The position numbers and the translations under genes are program-made. A stretch of 5,097 nucleotides of DNA from an uncultured Syntrophobacterales bacterium (GTDB lineage Bacteria; Desulfobacterota; Syntrophia; Syntrophales; UBA5619), in contig CAIUXU010000204.1 of the NCBI GenBank assembly GCA_903903205.1, forward strand, positions 1-5,097. The letters run 5' to 3'. This document shows positions 1 through 5,097 of this stretch, one piece after another. Numbering within the stretch: position 1 is the stretch's first letter; every line of letters begins with the position of its first letter. A model generated the notes under the pieces. The model searched no databases. It was not told where the DNA came from and saw only the letters and a list, made by a program, of their open reading frames with translations.

Positions 1-135
1 ATGTTTGAGGCCGTTCCGGGAGATGACCCAGCCCCCGAGCAGCCCCCCGAGCATCAGCGCAATCGCCCCGACCGTACCGTAAAAGTTGTCCGGCAATATA
101 GCACTTTCAAAAAATCCTATGTTTTTGTAGAGCAT
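1..135 (-). pseudogene. AmpG-like (PAT family) MFS permease, remnant truncated at its 5' side, continues off the left edge
   Basis: On the minus strand a frame is open from about position 177 to the left edge; the first ATG is at 135-133 and gives 45 codons inside the window. The part encoded by 1-81 reads YGTVGAIALMLGGLLGGWV followed by ISRNGLKH. From memory this matches a transmembrane helix and cytoplasmic loop of AmpG-like PAT-family MFS permeases, which carry similar YGTVG...GG(I/L)xGG...GLK motifs. That segment is GC-rich like the neighbouring genes. Upstream of the YGTVG motif the sequence becomes AT-rich, and the residues (LYKNIGFFESAILPDNF) no longer look like the helix expected there. 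In the family this motif lies well inside the protein, so at least the N-terminal part is missing. I infer a 5'-truncated gene cut by a rearrangement. Translation from the ATG at 135 is possible but unproven. The family call rests on about 27 residues. Confidence 0.45.
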
Positions 136-385
136 TTTAGATGCGCCCAAAAATGCGATAGAGTTTGCTTCTTCAATTCAGCCACAAATCAACGAAAGTA
201 TCACCATTATCCCGCAGGGCGCCGATTCCATAGATCAATCTATTGTTCTTGTTCAAACCTTAATTCATTATCTACAAGAAGCGGGCCTCATAGGAATAGA
301 ATTTAAGGATGTCAGCGACTTTTTTGCGGGACGTTTGACAAAAATCATGAACGTGATCACAGGGAAAAATAAAGGTTGTCATTGA
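131..385 (+). pseudogene. Orphan AT-rich reading frame with weak resemblance to the FtsZ/tubulin-type GTPase core; no usable start
   Basis: After a TAG at 128-130 this frame stays open for 84 codons to the TGA at 383-385. It reads like real protein: alternating hydrophobic strands and helices (INESITIIPQ, then SIVLVQTLIHYLQEAGLI, then GIEFKDVSDFFAG) and a polar end, KNKGCH. The pattern ESITIIPQ...LI...GLIGIEFKDV resembles the FtsZ segment with consensus DTLIVIPN...DLI..PGLINLDFADV, but with a shortened helix between. That similarity is by eye only and could be chance. There is no ATG, GTG or TTG near the beginning of the frame. An ATG at 119-121 is in frame but is followed by the TAG after two more codons (ATG TTT TTG TAG). 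I therefore treat it as a fragment or decayed gene. Composition is clearly more AT-rich than all downstream genes, which suggests a different origin. Confidence 0.35.
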
Positions 386-422
386 TCATTGCATCTGTTT
401 CTGATAAACAAGGCCCCTAAGA

Positions 423-441
423 GCCGGGAATGTTTCCCGGC
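423..441 (+). promoter_or_regulatory. Perfect 8-bp hairpin in the leader of the YciO-like gene
   Basis: GCCGGGAA (423-430), a TGT loop and TTCCCGGC (434-441) form a perfect inverted repeat with a three-base loop. It ends 16 bases before the ATG at 458 and 7 bases before the AGGGA ribosome-binding sequence. No T-run follows, so it is not a standard intrinsic terminator. It could protect the 5' end of the mRNA, modulate initiation, or be a remnant of the disturbed region upstream. The role is inferred; the structure is read directly. Confidence 0.5.
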
Positions 442-457
442 GTCTGGCAGGGACAGT

Positions 458-1066
458 ATGCTGATCGCAATCAACAGTCAGAATCCCCAGATGCGGCTGA
501 TTCGCAGGGCGGTTGAAGTTCTCCGCGGCGGCGGGATTGTGATCTACCCGACAGACACGGTCTACGGGATGGGGTGCGATCTGTTCAACAAAAAGGGAAT
601 AGAGCGGATCTACGAGATCCAGCGCCGCGACCGAAAGCAGCCGCTCAGCTTCCTTTGCGCCGACCTCAAGGACATCAGCCGCTATGCGAAGGTCTCCGAC
701 GACGCCTACAAAATCATGAAACGCCTCCTTCCGGGCCCCTATACCTTCATCCTCGAAGCCTCCCGGCTTGTCCCCAAAATCATCCTCCCCAAGCGACAGA
801 CCACCGGCATCCGGATCCCCGACAACCGGATCTGCCAGAGCCTGGTCGCAGAGATGGGATCACCCGTAATCAGCACCAGCGTCAAGGACGGAGGAGGCGA
901 ACTCCTCAGCGACCCCCGCATTATTGAGGAACTCTTCGGCAAACAGGTGGACATGATCATCGACGGCGGCATCATTGCCGCGGCGCCGTCCAGCGTGGTC
1001 AGTCTTCTTGACGAAGGAGTCGAGATCATCCGAGCAGGAAAAGGCGACGTATCCGCCTTCCAATAG
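458..1066 (+). CDS. YciO-type member of the Sua5/YciO/YrdC family (L-threonylcarbamoyladenylate synthase-like)
   Basis: A 202-residue protein that is a single YrdC-like domain over its whole length. Landmarks: GGGIVIYPTDTVYGMGC (24-40), the substrate-binding entry; RDRKQPLSFL (57-66); LPGPYTFIL (91-99); GIRIP (117-121); ISTS (138-141); PSSVVSL (177-183); IRAGKGD (191-197). Relatives with threonylcarbamoyl-AMP synthase activity use ATP, bicarbonate and threonine in the first step of tRNA t6A37 synthesis in the cytoplasm. Length, the QNPQMRLIRRAVE start and the RxG.GDV..F end resemble E. coli YciO more than TsaC or Sua5. The canonical KxR motif of TsaC (IKQRP) reads IQRRD here, so t6A synthase activity is not assured. 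The ATG at 458 is chosen because homology begins there and AGGGA lies at 449-453; a TTG at 389 would add 23 unrelated residues across the leader hairpin. It is followed after 11 bp by the RNase gene, probably in one operon. Family call is strong, exact activity uncertain. Confidence 0.93.
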   Translation: MLIAINSQNPQMRLIRRAVEVLRGGGIVIYPTDTVYGMGCDLFNKKGIERIYEIQRRDRKQPLSFLCADLKDISRYAKVSDDAYKIMKRLLPGPYTFILEASRLVPKIILPKRQTTGIRIPDNRICQSLVAEMGSPVISTSVKDGGGELLSDPRIIEELFGKQVDMIIDGGIIAAAPSSVVSLLDEGVEIIRAGKGDVSAFQ

Positions 1067-1077
1067 AAAGGATCATT

Positions 1078-3186
1078 ATGAAAAAACAGATGCTGATCAA
1101 CGCCGTCCACCTCGAGCAAAAGCGCATGGCGATCGTGGAAGACGGCAAACTGGTCGAATTCAACATCCAGATGGCCGTGCGGGAGCCGATTACCGGCAAT
1201 ATCTACAAGGGGCTCGTGATGAAGGTGGAGCGGGGGCTCCAGGCTGCCTTCGTAAACTATGGAGGCCGGAAAGACGGCTTTCTCCCACTGCGCGACGTTA
1301 GCGCCAACAACTTCACGGAAACCAACGGCGGCCGTGACGGCGCGAAATCAACGCTCAAACCCGGTCAGGAGGTTCTCGTCCAGGTCATGCGGGAGGTCGG
1401 CGAACGCAAGGGCGCTCTGCTGACCGCTTACATCTCCCTGCCGGGGCGCTACCTGGTTCTGCTTCCCAACAAGGAGAGCAGCGGCATCTCCCGGAAGATC
1501 GAGGACGAGGAGGATCGCAAGCGCCTCAAGGAGCTCGTTGAACAGATCAAAACGGAAGACGGGGTTGGATTTATCGTCCGGACAGCCGGGATGAACCGGA
1601 CCAAACAGGAGCTGGCCCGCGACTACCAGCACCTTTCTCGCCTCTGGAAGGAGATCCAGAAAGGGGCCGCCGAAACGACAGCTCCCGCCCTGATCTACCA
1701 GGAGAGCGCTTTTGGCGTCCGCTCGCTGAGGGATTATTTCACCACGGACATCGAGGAGATTCTCGTTGACGACCTGGAAACCTTCCGCCAGGTGCGGGCC
1801 TATTGCAAGGCCGTTGCTCCACGGAATCTCAAGATGATCAAACTGGACAAGGAAAAGACCCCTCTCTTCGACAAATACCAGCTGGAAGATCAGATTCGCG
1901 TAATCTATCAGGACCACGTGGAGTTGAAGTCTGGCGGCTATCTGATCATCAATCCAACGGAGGCGATGATTACAATCGACGTCAACTCGGGGCGGGGCTC
2001 CCACAAACGGAACGTTGAGGAAACCGCCTTCCAGACGAACATGGAGGCGGCGGAAGAGATCGCCCGCCAGCTCCGTCTGCGCGATCTCGGGGGGTTGATC
2101 GTCATCGACTTCATCGACATGATGGACAACAAGCACAACGCGGAAGTGGAGAAGACCTTCAAAAAAGCCATTTCCCTGGACCGGGCACGGATCCAGCTTT
2201 CCCACATCTCCAAGTTCGGTATCCTGGAGCTCTCGCGCCAGAAGAAGCAGTCGACGATCCAGGAGATCAGCTATACGCCCTGCCCTTTCTGCCGGGGTCG
2301 GGGGGTGCGCCCCTCTCTCGAATACACGGCCCTGAACGCCTACCGCAAGATCGAAACACAGGCGGTCAAGGGGTCCTCCTCCCTGATCAGCATCAACGTC
2401 CCCCATGAGGTGGCCGACTACCTCCAGAACCAGAAGCGGGCGGAACTTAACCGTCTTGAGAACGACTACGATATGTCGATCCACATCTCCGGAAGCCCTG
2501 GCATGGCCTGGGATGAGTGGAAGATCGAAACGACGAAGCGGGAGACGCCGCTCCCGCCGGTGCAGACCAATCACGTCCGGAAGGCTCCCGAGGAGCTGGA
2601 GAACCTGGAAGCGGCGGAAGAGGAACCGGAAATGCCGCTATCCGAAGTGGCGGAAGAGCCGGAGAAAATCGAGCCCACAGAAGAGGGCCCCAAAAGGGTG
2701 GTAACGAAAAGAGGACCGCGCAGAAAGAGCGCCCCGAAGAAGGTTTTGCCCAAGGAAGAAAAACCGGGAGAGGAAGAACCCGAACCGAAGAGGGAATCCC
2801 CAGTAGTAAACAACGAGCCCGCGCCGAACGGGGGGGAGTCGTCCCCTACGGAAAACAACGAATCCACACCCGAAACGGCGAAAAAGAGGCCCCGTCGGCG
2901 ATCGCGTCACCGGCGAAAAACTCCGGGAGAAAAACCGATGGAACCCGCATCGGCTGCACCGCAAACCACTACGACGGAACAGCGGCCTGAAGCGCCGCCA
3001 CGAGAAATGGTCCGCATCAAGTCGCCGGTTGTCGCCGTCGAGCCCTCGGCGCCGAAGACCGGCGCATCACGCCCTGCGGAGCCCTCCAAGGTTAACCCTC
3101 CACCGGAGAATCCGGCCAGGGGAAACGTGATTTCCGAAGATCCCCTGCACCGGCTGAAGAAGATCTTCGAGGCTCTGGAGGACTGA
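1078..3186 (+). CDS. rne: Rne/Rng family ribonuclease (RNase E-like endoribonuclease) with long charged C-terminal tail
   Basis: A 702-residue single-strand-specific endoribonuclease for mRNA decay and rRNA/tRNA processing. The first ~490 residues align throughout with the RNase E/G catalytic half: MLINA start, S1 RNA-binding domain (about 38-120, NIYKG...AAFVNYG...GFLPL), ISLPGRYLVLLPN (119-131), 5'-sensor-type IVRTAG with R168 and T169, catalytic Mg-binding D301 (ITIDVNSGRG) and D344 (VIDFIDM), and the zinc-link CPFCRGRG with C402 and C405. These positions nearly equal those of E. coli RNase E (D303, D346, C404, C407). After about residue 490 comes a low-complexity, probably disordered tail: an acidic block, two basic boxes (544-555 and 602-614, RPRRRSRHRR core), a Pro/Thr/Ser-rich stretch and a short amphipathic end LHRLKKIFEAL. 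Such tails in RNase E bind RNA and degradosome partners; that role is inferred here. AAAGGA at 1067-1072 sets the ATG at 1078. The tail favours RNase E over the short RNase G. Confidence 0.95.
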   Translation: MKKQMLINAVHLEQKRMAIVEDGKLVEFNIQMAVREPITGNIYKGLVMKVERGLQAAFVNYGGRKDGFLPLRDVSANNFTETNGGRDGAKSTLKPGQEVLVQVMREVGERKGALLTAYISLPGRYLVLLPNKESSGISRKIEDEEDRKRLKELVEQIKTEDGVGFIVRTAGMNRTKQELARDYQHLSRLWKEIQKGAAETTAPALIYQESAFGVRSLRDYFTTDIEEILVDDLETFRQVRAYCKAVAPRNLKMIKLDKEKTPLFDKYQLEDQIRVIYQDHVELKSGGYLIINPTEAMITIDVNSGRGSHKRNVEETAFQTNMEAAEEIARQLRLRDLGGLIVIDFIDMMDNKHNAEVEKTFKKAISLDRARIQLSHISKFGILELSRQKKQSTIQEISYTPCPFCRGRGVRPSLEYTALNAYRKIETQAVKGSSSLISINVPHEVADYLQNQKRAELNRLENDYDMSIHISGSPGMAWDEWKIETTKRETPLPPVQTNHVRKAPEELENLEAAEEEPEMPLSEVAEEPEKIEPTEEGPKRVVTKRGPRRKSAPKKVLPKEEKPGEEEPEPKRESPVVNNEPAPNGGESSPTENNESTPETAKKRPRRRSRHRRKTPGEKPMEPASAAPQTTTTEQRPEAPPREMVRIKSPVVAVEPSAPKTGASRPAEPSKVNPPPENPARGNVISEDPLHRLKKIFEALED

Positions 3187-3191
3187 ACTGG

Positions 3192-3262
3192 AAGTATGAA
3201 GTATGAAAAAACTAAAATAAAGGAAACACCTTTTCATAATTCATCATTCATACTTCATACTT
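3192..3262. repeat. Convergent intergenic inverted repeat built from TTCATAC / GTATGAA heptamers
   Basis: AAGTATGAAGTATGAA at 3192-3207 is the exact reverse complement of TTCATACTTCATACTT at 3247-3262, a perfect 16-bp inverted repeat around a 39-base AT-rich centre. The left arm has two tandem GTATGAA heptamers (3194-3207). The right arm continues a run of four tandem heptamers: TTCATAA (3233-3239), TTCATCA (3240-3246), TTCATAC (3247-3253) and TTCATAC (3254-3260). It starts six bases after the RNase stop codon and overlaps the end of waaA on the other strand. Position between two convergent genes suggests a transcription barrier or mRNA 3'-end stabiliser. Similar short tandem heptamer arrays occur between genes in various bacteria; membership of a named family cannot be decided here. 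Confidence 0.75.
3206..3233 (-). terminator. Probable intrinsic terminator for the waaA transcript
   Basis: Inside the larger inverted repeat, AAAGG (3219-3223) and CCTTT (3229-3233) form a 5-bp stem with a 5-base loop. Read in the waaA direction the hairpin is followed by a T-rich run (complement of 3206-3218: ATTTTAGTTTTTT), the arrangement of a rho-independent terminator. The stem is weak, with only two G-C pairs. In the RNase direction the hairpin is followed only by TCATAATTC, so termination there would depend on the larger 16-bp stem or another mechanism. Confidence 0.45.
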
Positions 3263-4570
3263 GTCTTTGCGTAGCCTGTCGGCGATCATATCGGCGTAAC
3301 GCGAGGCGGCGCCCCGGTTCGCCGCCACCGACCGGCGCCCGGATTCACCCTTCGTTCGCAGCAGATCCGGATCAGCGAGGAGCGTCCGGATGCCCGTAAA
3401 GAGTTCTTCGCCGTTCCGGACCGTGATTCCCGCGCCCACCGCTTCAAGAAGAACATGCTCATCCCGGAAATCCTCCATGTGCGGCCCGTGGAAAACAACT
3501 TTCCCCCAAGCGGCAGCCTCGAGAATATTTTGGCCGCCCTTCGGTACAAGACTTCCCCCGCAGAAGACAATCGTGGCGAGACTGTAAACCTTGAAAAGTT
3601 CCCCGATCACATCGACAACAATGATCCGCTCCCCGCAACGGCTTCGACCGGCCCGGATCTCCGACATCCGGATGGCGTCGGAAAACCCGGCCCGATGAAC
3701 CACCTCCAGGACGGCATCCCCGCGCTCGATGTGTCGCGGGATCAGGATCAGTTTGAAGTCCGGCATCTCTTCAAGCAGTCGCCGGTAAACGTCCAGAACG
3801 ACAGCTTCTTCTCCTTCGTGTGTGCTTCCTGCAACCAGGACTCCCTTACCTGGCTCGATTCCGAGGCGATCGGCAACCTCCCGTTCCAGTTCCGGGAAAG
3901 CCCGGGCCGCGAGGCCGTCGTATTTTGCGTTCCCGAGGACCTGAATTCGTGAGGAGGGCATCCCGAGGGACGCAAGCCTCTTTGCATCGGTCTGCGAGAT
4001 CACTCCGGCCGCGTCGAGCGCCGTGAGGATCTCTTTCCAGAAGAAGCGCGTCGCATGGTAACGGCGGTAGGAGCGGGGCGAGATCCGGCCGTTCGCCATC
4101 ACGATCCGCGTCCCCCGCGCCCGGCAGAGACGGATGAAATTGGGCCAGAGCTCCGTTTCCACCGGAACGAAAATATCGGGCCGGACCTGATCGATCACTT
4201 TCCGGATAACACAAGGGATATCGAGGGGGTAGTAGATGTGAACCGTCGCGTCGGTCGCCAGTTTCCGGGCCATCTCCTGGCCTGTCTCCGTGCTTGTGGA
4301 GAGGATGATACACGCCTTTGGGAAGCGGGAGCGGAGCGCCGTCACGATTGGGGCCGCCGCCGTCACCTCGCCGACTGAGACGGCGTGGACCCAGATTCGC
4401 AACTCTCCCTCTCCCTGCATGAGGGATGCAAGCGCCGGAGAAATGCGACCAAACTTGGGACCGAGGCTCTGGCGGTACTTGCCGGTCAGAACCATCTTCG
4501 CCCCGTAGAAGGGGACGGCAAATACCGCAGCAACGAAAAGCAGTACATTGTAGAGCACCGACCAGAACAA
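3248..4570 (-). CDS. waaA: 3-deoxy-D-manno-octulosonic acid (Kdo) transferase
   Basis: A 440-residue membrane-anchored GT-B glycosyltransferase that transfers Kdo from CMP-Kdo to the lipid A precursor at the cytoplasmic face of the inner membrane, an essential early step of LPS core synthesis. Visible features: hydrophobic N-terminal anchor (about 4-22), WVHAVSVGEV with E68 in the place of the catalytic Glu, STSTETG (91-97), VPVETELWPN (135-144), LGNAKYD (212-218), AGSTHEGEE (247-255), GGSLVPKGGQN (338-348) and HGPHMEDFRD (361-370). The length is close to the usual ~425. The start is a TTG at 4570-4568: an in-frame TGA lies nine bases further upstream, homology starts at once, and AGG/GAGG sequences precede it. 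It lies 17 bp after the PilT-like gene, probably on one transcript. The last residues KYEV and the stop are encoded by the intergenic heptamer repeat. Whether it adds one, two or more Kdo residues cannot be told from sequence. Confidence 0.97.
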   Translation of the reverse strand: MFWSVLYNVLLFVAAVFAVPFYGAKMVLTGKYRQSLGPKFGRISPALASLMQGEGELRIWVHAVSVGEVTAAAPIVTALRSRFPKACIILSTSTETGQEMARKLATDATVHIYYPLDIPCVIRKVIDQVRPDIFVPVETELWPNFIRLCRARGTRIVMANGRISPRSYRRYHATRFFWKEILTALDAAGVISQTDAKRLASLGMPSSRIQVLGNAKYDGLAARAFPELEREVADRLGIEPGKGVLVAGSTHEGEEAVVLDVYRRLLEEMPDFKLILIPRHIERGDAVLEVVHRAGFSDAIRMSEIRAGRSRCGERIIVVDVIGELFKVYSLATIVFCGGSLVPKGGQNILEAAAWGKVVFHGPHMEDFRDEHVLLEAVGAGITVRNGEELFTGIRTLLADPDLLRTKGESGRRSVAANRGAASRYADMIADRLRKDKYEV

Positions 4571-4588
4571 ACCCTCACCTCACCTCTT
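4571..4588 (-). promoter_or_regulatory. Repeated ribosome-binding sequence before the TTG start of waaA
   Basis: On the minus strand the sequence between the PilT-like stop codon and the TTG reads GAGGTGAGGTGAGGGT, three tandem GAGG units in five-base steps. The middle GAGG lies 7 bases from the TTG, a good spacing; the last is only 2 bases away. This supports the TTG at 4570 as the start and a coupled ribosome handover from the gene upstream. Confidence 0.55.
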
Positions 4589-5097
4589 CACTTGGTTTCC
4601 ATCTGGGCGATTAGATCTTCCATGGCAGTATCTTCCTCGATAACATAATGCTGGCCGAAATCATCGACGGCGCCAACTTTTGTCTTTTCGTTCTCCTGCC
4701 CGATGGTCTCCGTATAAACCACGTCCTGAACGGCATTGGGATCGATGAGGCTGGACTTGTAGGTCGGCTCCGGTCCTTGATCATCCTTGATCTGGAAAAG
4801 CTTGTGGGGATGGTTCAGCGTCTCGCGGGTATTGAGAAATTCAGAGATATAGCGCTCCAGCGTAAACATCCCCTCGCTTCGGCCCGTGTACATGGACGTT
4901 TCAATCTGTGACAAGTGGCTCTCTCGGATGAGGCTGCGCACCGCTGTCGTACCTCTCAGAATGGAGAGCGCCGGGACCCGGAATCCCACCCGTTCGACGA
5001 AGTACAACTGCTGGACAATGAGCCAGGTAAGCGCGGAAGCGAACTGAAAGCGGATGGTCTCGTCGGACTCCCCGGAAGCGGCGTTGTTGATCCGGAA
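4588..5097 (-). CDS. PilT-family type IV pilus ATPase, C-terminal part (5' end beyond the right edge), with extended acidic tail
   Basis: The frame is open from the right edge to the TGA at 4590-4588, giving 169 residues; the true start lies outside the window. Visible residues 15-88 match the C-terminal part of PilT-like secretion ATPases: IRFQFASALTWLIVQQL (15-31), a RVPALSIL stretch (40-47), AVRSLIRES (52-60, the counterpart of PilT AIRNLIREG), QIETSM (64-69) and EGMFTLERYISEFL (75-88, counterpart of GMQT..). PilT ATPases are hexameric cytoplasmic motors that retract type IV pili. The Walker A and B motifs would lie off the right edge and cannot be checked. PilT normally ends soon after this point; here about 80 more residues follow, polar and acidic (DDFGQHYVIEEDTAMEDLI). 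The subtype (PilT, PilU or a divergent relative) is undecided. A TTG at 5007 is in frame but lies inside the conserved domain and is not the start. waaA follows after 17 bp. Confidence 0.8.
   Translation of the reverse strand, partial: FRINNAASGESDETIRFQFASALTWLIVQQLYFVERVGFRVPALSILRGTTAVRSLIRESHLSQIETSMYTGRSEGMFTLERYISEFLNTRETLNHPHKLFQIKDDQGPEPTYKSSLIDPNAVQDVVYTETIGQENEKTKVGAVDDFGQHYVIEEDTAMEDLIAQMETK

Noticed and set aside
119..130. ATG TTT TTG TAG read as a start with amber recoding (pyrrolysine) into the orphan frame
   Set aside because: Nothing else supports recoding: no ribosome-binding site, no downstream structure and no known Pyl protein family. A decayed or cut gene is simpler.
1..306. 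Plus-strand 101-codon open frame starting at the first base
   Set aside because: Its first part is antisense to the permease motif and the rest, rich in Cys, Arg and His, reads like non-coding sequence. The overlapping frames described in the features look far more protein-like.
335..363. TTGACA at 335-340 as a -35 box for the operon
   Set aside because: No acceptable -10 sequence is found 16-18 bases downstream; the bases there are CACAGG or similar. It lies inside the orphan frame and is probably chance.
389..457. Upstream TTG start adding 23 residues to the YciO-like protein
   Set aside because: The extra residues have no family resemblance and span the leader hairpin; the ATG at 458 has AGGGA upstream and matches the start of YciO.
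1348..2574. 408-codon open frame antisense to the RNase gene
   Set aside because: It mirrors strongly conserved RNase E codons on the other strand; long antisense frames are common in GC-rich genes, and no domain is recognisable.
3233..3262. Heptamer run considered as a CRISPR array
   Set aside because: Units are 7 bases long and directly adjacent, with no spacers and no cas genes nearby.
3455..3952. 165-codon plus-strand frame within waaA
   Set aside because: It is the antisense shadow of a full-length, well-conserved Kdo transferase and shows no domain of its own.

Overview
The window looks like a chromosomal segment of a Gram-negative, Desulfobacterota/Syntrophales-like bacterium. This is an inference: GC-rich genes for Kdo transfer (so an LPS-bearing outer membrane), an RNase E-type ribonuclease and a type IV pilus ATPase fit such a host, but no sequence seen here fixes the taxon.

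Layout. Positions 1-~390 are a disturbed, mostly AT-rich segment. Its left edge holds the minus-strand remnant of an AmpG-like (PAT family) MFS permease. Beside it is a plus-strand reading frame (131-385) without a usable start codon, whose C-terminal half faintly recalls the FtsZ core. Positions 458-3186 hold a two-gene plus-strand operon: a YciO/Sua5/YrdC-family protein, then a 702-residue RNase E/G with complete catalytic and zinc-binding residues and a long disordered charged tail. Positions 3187-3262 are a convergent intergenic region built from heptamer repeats of TTCATAC / GTATGAA type; they form a 16-bp inverted repeat that encloses a small hairpin. Positions 4570-3248 (minus) encode the Kdo transferase WaaA. 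Immediately upstream, running in from the right edge (5097-4588, minus), is the C-terminal part of a PilT-family ATPase with an unusual acidic tail.

How the parts relate. The YciO-like protein and the RNase are 11 bp apart and probably cotranscribed; both act on RNA or translation in a broad sense. The PilT-like gene and waaA are 17 bp apart and probably share a transcript; both concern the cell envelope. The two operons converge on the repeat-built terminator region. The heptamer repeat also supplies the last codons and the stop codon of waaA.

No new multi-gene system is evident. The points most worth a second look are the junction and orphan reading frame at the left edge, the repeat that has become part of waaA, the scaffold-like RNase tail and the PilT tail extension.
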